Below are positions 9,672 to 17,928 of a stretch of 64,000 nt of DNA, piece after piece (the stretch's first letter is position 1; every line of letters starts with the position of its first letter). The notes below the pieces were generated by a model. It ran no database searches and was not told the origin of the DNA. It saw nothing but the letters and a program-made list of their open reading frames with translations. The stretch is from Fontimonas thermophila (GTDB taxonomy: Bacteria; Pseudomonadota; Gammaproteobacteria; Nevskiales; Nevskiaceae): positions 143,124 to 207,123 of the forward strand of contig NZ_FOOC01000004.1 of NCBI RefSeq assembly GCF_900113085.1. The letters run 5' to 3'. The translations under genes were made by a program, and so were the position numbers.

Positions 9672-9699
9672 ATGTTAGCTTGATTTTGCAGTGCGGCAA
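9672..9699 (-). promoter_or_regulatory. candidate sigma-70 promoter for ilvB
   Basis: On the minus strand TTGCCG (9699-9694) and TAACAT (9677-9672) are 16 bases apart, each matching 4 of 6 consensus bases. The predicted transcript start is about 33 bases before the ilvB ATG. It overlaps the ilvH promoter on the other strand, so the two polymerases would compete or be co-regulated. Confidence 0.45.
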
Positions 9700-9708
9700 A
9701 GCTATGTT
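9680..9708 (+). promoter_or_regulatory. candidate sigma-70 promoter for ilvH-ilvC
   Basis: TTGATT (9680-9685) and TATGTT (9703-9708) are separated by the ideal 17 bases and each matches 4 of 6 consensus bases. The predicted start, near 9715, leaves about 20 bases of 5' leader before the ilvH ATG at 9735, too short for a leader-peptide attenuator. It overlaps the ilvB promoter on the other strand. Confidence 0.5.
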
Positions 9709-9734
9709 GCGCGCCCCTGTCGCCATTCCGCCGC

Positions 9735-11305
<1,571 letters not shown>

Positions 11306-11375
11306 TCGGTCCGATCGAGGTGAGCCCGCTTGCTTTTCGGGTGGCGGGCCGGGCCCGTCGCGGATCCGCCACTGC

Positions 11376-11404
11376 TTGCAACTTCACGCCTGCAACTTTA
11401 AAAC
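11376..11404 (+). promoter_or_regulatory. candidate promoter for pssA
   Basis: TTGCAA (11376-11381) and TAAAAC (11399-11404) are 17 bases apart and each matches 4 of 6 sigma-70 consensus bases. The predicted transcript start falls at or next to the pssA ATG (11412), which has no Shine-Dalgarno sequence, so a leaderless mRNA is possible. The short direct repeat TGCAACTT occurs twice here. Confidence 0.35.
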
Positions 11405-11411
11405 TGTCGGC

Positions 11412-12185
11412 ATGCAGGATCCGCCTGTCAGCTCCGTTGTAAAGCCCCGCCGCAAGGGTATCTATCTACTCCCCAATCTGTTTACGACGGGAACCTTGTT
11501 CGGTGGCTTTTACGCCATCGTCGCGGCGATGGGTGGGCATTTCGAGGCGGCGGCCGCCGGCATTCTCGCCGCGATGGTCGCCGACGGCCTCGATGGCCGC
11601 ATCGCCCGGCTGACCCATACGCAGAGCGATTTCGGCAAGGAATACGACTCGCTCTGCGACATGGTCGCTTTTGGCGTCGCCTCGGCAATCGTCGTCTATG
11701 CGTTCAGCCTGCATCATTTCTCCGAATACCGGTGGCTCGGCGGCAAACTCGGCTGGGCGATGGCCTTTCTGTTCGCCGCCTGTGCGGCGCTGCGCCTGGC
11801 CCGCTTCAACGTGCTGACGGCGATCGCCGGCAGCAACAAGGATTTCTTCGGTCTGCCGAGTCCATCGGCTGCCGCAACGGTGGCCTTCTTCGTCTGGGCC
11901 GCGTATAGCTGGGGGCTGGATGGCAAAGCCGTGCTGATCCCGGCATCGATTCTGACCGTCGGCTGTGCGCTGTTGATGGTCAGCAACATCCGCTACAACA
12001 GCTTCAAGCAGTTCAAGCTGTCGCGCCGCAGACCGTTCATTTACATGGTGCTGTTCATCAGCCTGTTCGCCCTGATCCTGATCAACCCACCCAACGTTCT
12101 GTTCTTCGGTTTTCTTGGCTATACGCTGTCAGGGCCGACGATCATGCTCTGGCGCCGGTACCGGCGGATACCGGAAGCGGCGTAG
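11412..12185 (+). CDS. pssA: CDP-diacylglycerol--serine O-phosphatidyltransferase
   Basis: This integral membrane enzyme makes phosphatidylserine, the precursor of phosphatidylethanolamine. The 257-residue product has the CDP-alcohol phosphotransferase signature DGLDGRIAR followed by FGKEYDSLCD, which carries the metal-binding aspartates, and several hydrophobic helices (for example LLPNLFTTGTLFGGFYAIVA, and the C-terminal FIYMVLFISLFALILI). It is the type II (Bacillus-like) PssA, not the soluble Escherichia coli form. ATG 11412 has no ribosome-binding site. The gene sits between ilvC and leuA although it has no link to amino acid synthesis. Confidence 0.92.
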   Translation: MQDPPVSSVVKPRRKGIYLLPNLFTTGTLFGGFYAIVAAMGGHFEAAAAGILAAMVADGLDGRIARLTHTQSDFGKEYDSLCDMVAFGVASAIVVYAFSLHHFSEYRWLGGKLGWAMAFLFAACAALRLARFNVLTAIAGSNKDFFGLPSPSAAATVAFFVWAAYSWGLDGKAVLIPASILTVGCALLMVSNIRYNSFKQFKLSRRRPFIYMVLFISLFALILINPPNVLFFGFLGYTLSGPTIMLWRRYRRIPEAA

Positions 12186-12191
12186 GCGGCA

Positions 12192-12221
12192 TTGGCAGTC
12201 GTCAGCACCATCGTCTATAGT
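12192..12221 (+). promoter_or_regulatory. strong sigma-70-type promoter of the leucine leader and leuA
   Basis: TTGGCA (12192-12197, 5 of 6 consensus) and TATAGT (12216-12221, 5 of 6) are separated by 18 bases. The predicted transcription start, 7-8 bases after the -10 box, coincides with the ATG of the leucine-rich leader peptide at 12229. Confidence 0.6.
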
Positions 12222-12228
12222 TGACGCC

Positions 12229-12324
12229 ATGCGCGTATCCATTGGCCAGCTTTTTGTCCCTGCGGCGGATGTCTTCCGCCCGCTGGCGCTCGCGCTTCTT
12301 TCTGGTCTGCTCCTTCTGCCGTAA
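12229..12324 (+). CDS. leucine-rich leader peptide of leuA (attenuation peptide)
   Basis: A 31-codon ORF upstream of leuA ends in LALALLSGLLLLP followed by TAA: 8 of its last 13 residues are leucine, read by CTG, CTC and CTT codons. This is the hallmark of a ribosome-mediated attenuator, in which stalling at leucine codons during leucine shortage changes downstream RNA folding. There is no Shine-Dalgarno sequence, and the predicted transcript start coincides with the ATG, so the peptide may be translated from a leaderless end. The stop codon lies in the loop of a 7-pair hairpin. I did not find a T-tract terminator, so the way expression is switched off is unresolved. Confidence 0.72.
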   Translation: MRVSIGQLFVPAADVFRPLALALLSGLLLLP

Positions 12325-12403
12325 GGCAGAATCCCACGAGCGCGCCGTGCACGGGGCCGAATACCGTGCAAGCCCCCAACCCCGATCTCTCCTGACCCAG
12401 GAG
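12314..12403 (+). promoter_or_regulatory. leuA leader RNA with three hairpins
   Basis: Three perfect dyads follow the leucine codons: TTCTGCC/GGCAGAA (12314-12331) with a GTAA (GNRA-type) loop, TGCACGG/CCGTGCA (12348-12370) with a 9-base loop, and CTCCTG/CAGGAG (12389-12403) with a 3-base loop. The leucine-codon segment GCGCTC (12286-12291) can instead pair with GAGCGC (12338-12343), giving a possible alternative fold. No run of T follows any hairpin, so Rho or translational control is as likely as intrinsic termination. Confidence 0.5.
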
Positions 12404-12452
12404 CCTCACCTGCCGATCCCGAGCGGGTGATGCTCCCGATCCGAGCAACGCC

Positions 12453-14006
12453 ATGAAAGACACTTTGATCATTTTCGACACCACCTTGCGCGACGGCGAG
12501 CAGAGCCCCGGCGCGTCGATGACGCAGGACGAGAAAGTGCGTATCGCCAAGGCGCTGGAGCGCATGAAGGTCGATGTCATCGAGGCCGGCTTTGCGGCGG
12601 CGAGCAACGGTGACTTTGCCGCGGTGCGCGCCGTGGCACAGTGCATCACCGAGAGCGTCGTCTGCTCGCTGGCGCGCGCCAACGCTGCGGACATCACCAA
12701 GGCGGCGGAGGCCATCGCGCCGGCACCGCGCAAGCGCATCCACACCTTCATCGCGACCAGCCCCATCCACATGGAGAAGAAGCTGCGCATGCACCCCGAT
12801 CAGGTCGTGCAGGCAGCCGTGGGTGCGGTCAAGCTCGCCCGCACGTTCACCGATGACGTCGAGTTTTCCTGCGAGGACGCCGGACGTTCGGAGCCGGACT
12901 TCCTGTGCCGCATCATCGAAGCGGCGATCGACGCCGGTGCACGCACGATCAATATCCCCGACACCGTCGGGTACACCTTGCCGCACATGTTCGGTGAGCT
13001 GATCCGTTCGCTGATCGAGCGCATTCCCAACGCGCACAAGGCTGTGTTTTCGGTGCACTGCCACAACGACCTGGGGCTGGCGGTCGCCAATTCGCTGGCG
13101 GCCGCGCTCAACGGTGCGCGCCAGATCGAGTGCACAATCAACGGTCTGGGCGAGCGCGCCGGCAATGCCGCACTCGAAGAAATCGTCATGGCGATCCGCA
13201 CGCGCGCAGACGTCTTCCCTTTTGATACGCGCATCGACACGACACAAATCGTGCCGACCTCGCGACTGGTATCCGGCATCACCGGTTTTCCGGTGCAGCC
13301 GAACAAGGCCATCGTCGGCGCCAATGCGTTTGCCCATGAATCGGGCATCCATCAGGACGGCGTGCTCAAGCACCGCCAGACCTACGAGATCATGCGCGCC
13401 GAAGACGTCGGCTGGAGCGCGAACCGGCTGGTGCTGGGCAAACACTCCGGGCGGGCTGCATTCCGCGCGCGCCTGGAGGAACTGGGCTATACGTTCAAGT
13501 CCGACGCCGAACTGGCCGAGGCGTTTGCACGCTTCAAGGATCTGGCGGACAAAAAGCACGAGATCTTCGACGAGGATCTGCAGGCGCTGGTCAGTGAAAC
13601 CCAGCACGCCCAGGCACACGAGCGGGTGCAGCTACTGGAACTGGAGGCGATGAGCAAGACCGGCGTGCGGCCGGTCGCGCGCGTGGCGCTGTTGGTCGAC
13701 GGCCAGCGGTGTGAGGCGCAGGCTCAGGGTGACGGTCCGGTCGATGCCGTGTTCGCTGCAATCGAAAATATCGTGAAGACTGGTGCCAAGCTCCTGCTGT
13801 TCTCGGTAAACAACATCACCACCGGGACCGATGCGCAAGGTGAGGTGACCGTGCGCCTGGCCAGGGAAGGGCGTACCGTCAACGGACAAGGTGCCGATAC
13901 CGACATCGTCATCGCCTCGGCCAAGGCCTATGTCAACGCCGTGAACCGGCTCAGCGCCGCATCGGTGTTGCGCGCGCATCCGCAGTTCGAGAGCGCCGGA
14001 CCTTAA
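12453..14006 (+). CDS. leuA: 2-isopropylmalate synthase
   Basis: LeuA condenses acetyl-CoA with 2-oxoisovalerate, the committed step to leucine. The 517-residue product has the DRE-TIM barrel metal-binding motif [16 protein letters not shown] at the N-terminus, [16 protein letters not shown], and the C-terminal LeuA dimer domain that binds leucine for feedback inhibition (about residues 395-510). The length matches the long bacterial form. The start is preceded only by a weak GAG. Expression probably depends on the leucine leader peptide 129 bases upstream. It lies next to pssA and two genes from ilvC. Confidence 0.96.
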   Translation: MKDTLIIFDTTLRDGEQSPGASMTQDEKVRIAKALERMKVDVIEAGFAAASNGDFAAVRAVAQCITESVVCSLARANAADITKAAEAIAPAPRKRIHTFIATSPIHMEKKLRMHPDQVVQAAVGAVKLARTFTDDVEFSCEDAGRSEPDFLCRIIEAAIDAGARTINIPDTVGYTLPHMFGELIRSLIERIPNAHKAVFSVHCHNDLGLAVANSLAAALNGARQIECTINGLGERAGNAALEEIVMAIRTRADVFPFDTRIDTTQIVPTSRLVSGITGFPVQPNKAIVGANAFAHESGIHQDGVLKHRQTYEIMRAEDVGWSANRLVLGKHSGRAAFRARLEELGYTFKSDAELAEAFARFKDLADKKHEIFDEDLQALVSETQHAQAHERVQLLELEAMSKTGVRPVARVALLVDGQRCEAQAQGDGPVDAVFAAIENIVKTGAKLLLFSVNNITTGTDAQGEVTVRLAREGRTVNGQGADTDIVIASAKAYVNAVNRLSAASVLRAHPQFESAGP

Positions 14007-14064
14007 AAAGCATGCAGCGGGCTGCATCTGCCGACGGGGTGGCAGTCGGCCCTACAATGGGCGT

Positions 14065-14808
14065 ATGGAACCGGTCCGGCGCAAGCGGTATCTCAAGGCC
14101 CTGGGGCTCGACACCTGGCGTCTGCGTGCAGAGTCCCCGTCGCCGGCCGTGGCGGAGCGGGGCGAAGCCGCGGCCGTCACTGCGGCGGCGCATGTACGGG
14201 CAGTGATGGCGTCCGCCGCGCCGGCGCCGGTCGTACGCGAGGTGCCGGCCGATTGGGCCGGCCTGCGCGCCATGGTCAGGGACTGTCAGGCCTGCAAGCT
14301 GTGCGCGACGCGCACGCAGACGGTATTCGGCGTCGGTCCCGAGAATGCGCCGCTGATGATTGTCGGTGAGGGTCCCGGCGCGGACGAGGATGCACAGGGG
14401 GAGCCTTTCGTCGGCCGCGCCGGCAAGTTGCTCGACGAGATGCTCAGGAGCATCGGGCGTTCACGTCACGAGAACGTGTTCATCGCCAATGTCGTCAAAT
14501 GCCGGCCGCCCGGCAACCGCGATCCGGAAGCCGATGAAGTCGAGGCCTGCCGCCCCTATCTCGACCGCCAGATCGAGCTGGTCAAGCCCCGATTGATCGT
14601 CGCGCTCGGGCGTGTCGCCGCACAACGTCTGCTCGGCACCGATTTACCGCTGTCCCGTTTGCGCGGGCCGATGTATCGCTACGGTCCGCAGCAGACACCG
14701 GTGTTCGTGACCTACCATCCGGCCTATCTGCTGCGCAGTCCGCGGGAGAAGGCCAAGAGCTGGGAGGATCTCAAGCAGATCCACCGCTATATGGCGACCG
14801 TGTCATGA
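14065..14808 (+). CDS. family 4 uracil-DNA glycosylase (iron-sulfur type)
   Basis: This enzyme removes uracil from DNA and belongs to the thermophile-type family 4 UDGs with a 4Fe-4S cluster. In the 247-residue product the cluster cysteines are CQACKLC and the pair in KCRPPGNRDP and EVEAC. The active-site region is VGEGPGADEDAQGEPFVGRA and the C-terminal motif is TYHPAYLLR. The first 65 residues are a variable Arg/Ala-rich extension like that found in many proteobacterial homologues. Its stop overlaps the rimI start (ATGA), giving a three-gene unit with rimI and an MFS carrier. Confidence 0.93.
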   Translation: MEPVRRKRYLKALGLDTWRLRAESPSPAVAERGEAAAVTAAAHVRAVMASAAPAPVVREVPADWAGLRAMVRDCQACKLCATRTQTVFGVGPENAPLMIVGEGPGADEDAQGEPFVGRAGKLLDEMLRSIGRSRHENVFIANVVKCRPPGNRDPEADEVEACRPYLDRQIELVKPRLIVALGRVAAQRLLGTDLPLSRLRGPMYRYGPQQTPVFVTYHPAYLLRSPREKAKSWEDLKQIHRYMATVS

Positions 14809-15269
14809 GCGCACAGCCCCACGCGTTGTGGCGCCTGCAGCCGATGCAGCCCGCGCATCTTGGCGAAGTGTTGCGCATCGAGCGGGAATCCTATGCGTTT
14901 CCGTGGACGGAAGGCATATTCCGCGACTGCCTGCACGTCGGATACAGCGCCTGGGTCGTCGTCGATCCCACCGGTGCCGTGCTCGCGTATGCGCTGATGA
15001 GCATGGCCGCCGGCGAGGCACACATTCTCAATATCTGCGTTGCGCCGCAACAGCGGCGGCGTGGGCTCGCGCAGTTCCTGCTGCGCCATCTGATCATGGT
15101 CGCGCGGGCATCGGGTGTCACGCTGCTGTTGCTCGAAGTCCGCAAATCCAATGCCGCGGCGCAAAAGCTCTACGCGCGTTTCGGATTTAACCAGCTCGGT
15201 GAGCGGCGGGCTTACTATCCGGCGCACGATGGGCGCGAGGATGCCCTGGTGCTGGGGCTGGATCTGTGA
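14805..15269 (+). CDS. rimI: ribosomal-protein-alanine N-acetyltransferase
   Basis: RimI acetylates the N-terminal alanine of ribosomal protein S18 and can modify other N-termini. The 154-residue GNAT protein has the acetyl-CoA-binding motif VAPQQRRRGLAQFLL and the C-terminal LLEVRKSNAAAQKLYARFGF segment typical of RimI. It overlaps the upstream glycosylase gene and the downstream transporter gene by 4 bases each. The low specificity of GNAT assignments is offset by the RimI-like tail motif (FNQLGERRAYY). Confidence 0.9.
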   Translation: MSAQPHALWRLQPMQPAHLGEVLRIERESYAFPWTEGIFRDCLHVGYSAWVVVDPTGAVLAYALMSMAAGEAHILNICVAPQQRRRGLAQFLLRHLIMVARASGVTLLLLEVRKSNAAAQKLYARFGFNQLGERRAYYPAHDGREDALVLGLDL

Positions 15270-16489
15270 CCCGCGCGCAACTGTCCTGGGCGCTGTACGA
15301 CTGGGGCAACTCGGCCTTCGCCACGACCGTGCTCGCGGGTTTTTTCCCGATCTTCTTCAACCAGTACTGGGCAGCCGGCGTACCGCCGCAGACCCAGACC
15401 TTGTACCAGGGATTGACGGCAACGACCGCGAGTCTCGTCGTCATGCTGCTTTCGCCGTGGCTGGGGGCGATCGCGGACCGGCACGGAGCCAAGAAACGCT
15501 TTCTGGCGGTGCTCACGCTGATGGGGGTGGTTTCGACCGCGGCCCTGTATCTGGTCGGCAAAGGTCAGTGGGGGTGGGCGATCGCGCTGTCGATCGCCGC
15601 GCGGATCGGCTTCTTCGGCGGTATTTCCTTGTACGACGCACTGCTCGTCAGCGTCGCGCATCCGCGCGAAATGGATCGGGTGTCCGCGCTCGGTTATGGT
15701 CTCGGCTATCTCGGTGGCGGCTTGTTGTTCGCCATCAATGTCGCGATGGCGCTCAAGCCGCAGTGGTTTGGTCTGGCCGATGCAGCACTGGCCACGCGTG
15801 TAGCCTTCGTCAGCGTGGCGATCTGGTGGCTCGTCTTTGCCCTGCCGTTGTTCCGTTACGTTCCCGAAACGCCCCCGCGCGGCGGTGCCAGCGGCTGGCT
15901 CGAGCTGTTCGCGACCCTGCGCGCGCTGCGTGGTCTGCGCCCGGTCTGGATGTTCCTGCTTGCGTACTGGCTCTACATCGACGGCGTCGACACGATCATC
16001 GTGATGGCCGTCGATTTCGGCATGAAACTCGGGTTTGCGTCCGATCATCTCATCGGCGCATTGCTGCTCGTGCAGTTCATCGGGTTCCCGGCGGCGCTGG
16101 TGTTCGGCCGACTCGGCGAGCGTTGGGGTACACGGCGCGCCATCTTCGTCGCGCTTGCCGTCTATACGGCCGTCACCATCGGTGCCTACCATCTGCAGAC
16201 CCTGACGCAGTTCTATCTGATGGCGGCAGCGATCGGCTGCGTGCAGGGCGGTGTGCAGTCGTTGTCGCGTTCTTATTACGCACGGCTGATTCCATCCGAG
16301 AGGGCAGGAGAATTCTTTGGGTTCTACAACATGATCGGTAAATTCGCCGCCGTGCTCGGCCCCACCGTCGTCGGCATCACCGCCCAGCTCAGTGGCAGTG
16401 CGCGTGATGCGATTCTGTCGCTGCTCGTGTTTTTCATCGCCGGTGCAGTCCTGCTGGCGCGCGTGCGCGATCCACTGCGGGGTGTGTGA
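15266..16489 (+). CDS. MFS transporter of the UMF1/Atg22-like family
   Basis: A 407-residue integral membrane carrier with about twelve hydrophobic helices. The N-terminal ALYDWGNSAFATTVLAGFFP is the recognisable start of UMF1-type major facilitator proteins, which in fungi (Atg22) export amino acids from the vacuole. The substrate of the bacterial members is not known. The start is GTG, overlapping the rimI stop (GTGA). It ends 12 bases from the convergent acyltransferase gene. Confidence 0.85.
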   Translation: MTRAQLSWALYDWGNSAFATTVLAGFFPIFFNQYWAAGVPPQTQTLYQGLTATTASLVVMLLSPWLGAIADRHGAKKRFLAVLTLMGVVSTAALYLVGKGQWGWAIALSIAARIGFFGGISLYDALLVSVAHPREMDRVSALGYGLGYLGGGLLFAINVAMALKPQWFGLADAALATRVAFVSVAIWWLVFALPLFRYVPETPPRGGASGWLELFATLRALRGLRPVWMFLLAYWLYIDGVDTIIVMAVDFGMKLGFASDHLIGALLLVQFIGFPAALVFGRLGERWGTRRAIFVALAVYTAVTIGAYHLQTLTQFYLMAAAIGCVQGGVQSLSRSYYARLIPSERAGEFFGFYNMIGKFAAVLGPTVVGITAQLSGSARDAILSLLVFFIAGAVLLARVRDPLRGV

Positions 16490-16501
16490 GCGGCGTTCGC
16501 G

Positions 16502-17104
16502 CTACAGGTTTTCGACCGCGAACAGCTGTGGGTGCTTCGCCCGTATGCTGCGGTAGAACTCGAACACGGGCTTCATGTCCTGCGCCCAGTTGCCGCTGGG
16601 CATGAACACCGGTCCGGTGCCGATCAGCTTACGGCCGTAGTCGATGTAAGCGACGACGATCGGCACCTGCGCCATCGTGGCCATGTGGTAGAACCCGCGT
16701 TTCCACTCCTTCCGGCGTGCACGTGTGCCCTCGGGAGCCAGGGCGATGATCAGTTGCGTGCGTTCGGCGAAGGCGGATGCCGTCTGGCGCACGATGCCGC
16801 CGGGCGCGCTGCGGTCCACAGGTAGCCCCCCGAGCCAGCGAAACAACGGTCCGAGAGCGGTCTTGAACAGGGTGTGCTTGGCATACCAGTGCAGCGCGAT
16901 CTGCAGCTTGAGGACGGCCGCCATGCCGAACACGAAATCCCAGTTTGATGTGTGTGGCGCGGCGATCAGGACCATTTTCGGGACGTCGGGCAGGCGCACG
17001 TCGAGGCGCCAGCCCGTGACGGCGAGCACGATACGGCCGATCCAGTGGAATACGAGGTGCCGGCGGCGCGGCACGGCAGCGCCGATTGCGATCTGGTCCC
17101 GCAT
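16502..17104 (-). CDS. 1-acyl-sn-glycerol-3-phosphate acyltransferase-like (PlsC-type) protein
   Basis: The 200-residue product has the acyltransferase block I motif HTSNWD (HX4D), block III-like LALAPEGTRAR and GLPVDRSAPGG. It probably transfers fatty acyl groups to a lysophospholipid or related glycerolipid at the membrane. Members with this HTSNWDF form are short and often act on substrates other than lysophosphatidate, so the acceptor is open. Its start codon is only 32 bases from that of the divergent tryptophan dioxygenase gene. Confidence 0.85.
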   Translation of the reverse strand: MRDQIAIGAAVPRRRHLVFHWIGRIVLAVTGWRLDVRLPDVPKMVLIAAPHTSNWDFVFGMAAVLKLQIALHWYAKHTLFKTALGPLFRWLGGLPVDRSAPGGIVRQTASAFAERTQLIIALAPEGTRARRKEWKRGFYHMATMAQVPIVVAYIDYGRKLIGTGPVFMPSGNWAQDMKPVFEFYRSIRAKHPQLFAVENL

Positions 17105-17136
17105 AATCCAAATGTTCCCCTAACGTCTGGGCCGCC

Positions 17137-17928
17137 ATGTCGAACAAGCCGCTCACCTACAGTTCTTATCTGCGGATCGATGAACTGCTGGGCTTGCAAT
17201 CCCCACGCTCCGACGGCCCGGAGCACGACGAGATGTTGTTCATCATTATCCACCAGATCTACGAGCTGTGGTTCAAGCAGATACTGCACGAACTTGGCGC
17301 GTTGACGCGCTCATTCGATGCTGACGACACCGGTGCGGCTCTGGCGACGTTCAAACGCCTGCTCACGATTCTCAAAACGCTGGTCGCACAAGTCGATGTG
17401 CTGGAAACGATGACACCGCTGTCTTTCAATGCCTTTCGCGCGCGACTTGAGGCTGCGAGCGGTTTTCAGTCGGCGCAATTCCGCGCCTTGGAATTCCGGC
17501 TCGGTCATAAACGGCGTGCCGTGCTCGACGGTTATCCGCAGGCTTCCGCCGGGCGTGCGTTGCTCGAGCAGGCCTGGTCCGCGCCGACGCTTTACGATCA
17601 CTTCCTGCACTACCTGGCTAGACATGGATGGCCGATTCCGCGCGCCATCCTCATGCGTGACGTGACCGAGGCGTATGCCGGTTCGCCGGAGGTGCAGACC
17701 TTGCTCGTCGAACTCTACCGCCGTGACGGTCTCGAGATGCAAATTTGCGAGCGGTTCGTGGATCTCGACGAGGGTTTGCAGGAATGGCGTTACCGGCACG
17801 TAAAGATGGTCGAGCGCACGATCGGTGCCAAACCGGGCACTGGAGGATCCAGCGGTGTCGACTATCTGCGCGGGACGCTGTTTCGATCGTTGTTCCCCGA
17901 CCTGTGGATGATCCGCGCGCAGCTATGA
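17137..17928 (+). CDS. kynA: tryptophan 2,3-dioxygenase
   Basis: This haem enzyme opens the indole ring of tryptophan to N-formylkynurenine, the first step of the kynurenine route. The 263-residue product contains the family landmarks: YSSYLRIDELLGLQ near the N-terminus, HDEMLFIIIHQIYELWFKQI with the active-site and haem-contact histidines, QFRALEFRLGH, and the C-terminal GTGGSSGVDYLRGTL loop. No other kynurenine-pathway gene is in the window. It ends in a 6-base tail-to-tail overlap with the transglutaminase gene. Confidence 0.95.
   Translation: MSNKPLTYSSYLRIDELLGLQSPRSDGPEHDEMLFIIIHQIYELWFKQILHELGALTRSFDADDTGAALATFKRLLTILKTLVAQVDVLETMTPLSFNAFRARLEAASGFQSAQFRALEFRLGHKRRAVLDGYPQASAGRALLEQAWSAPTLYDHFLHYLARHGWPIPRAILMRDVTEAYAGSPEVQTLLVELYRRDGLEMQICERFVDLDEGLQEWRYRHVKMVERTIGAKPGTGGSSGVDYLRGTLFRSLFPDLWMIRAQL

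Noticed and set aside
7788-9683. A 631-codon plus-strand open frame across the ilvB region
   Set aside because: It is antisense to ilvB over almost its whole length, its translation is rich in Arg/His/Asp with no domain pattern, and long antisense frames are expected at this GC content.
11324-11349. Terminator after ilvC (GCCCGC/GCGGGC)
   Set aside because: Only six pairs around a 14-base loop and no T-run after the second arm; too weak to call.
14014-14029. Terminator after leuA (ATGCAGC/GCTGCAT)
   Set aside because: The dyad leaves a 2-base loop and is not followed by T residues.
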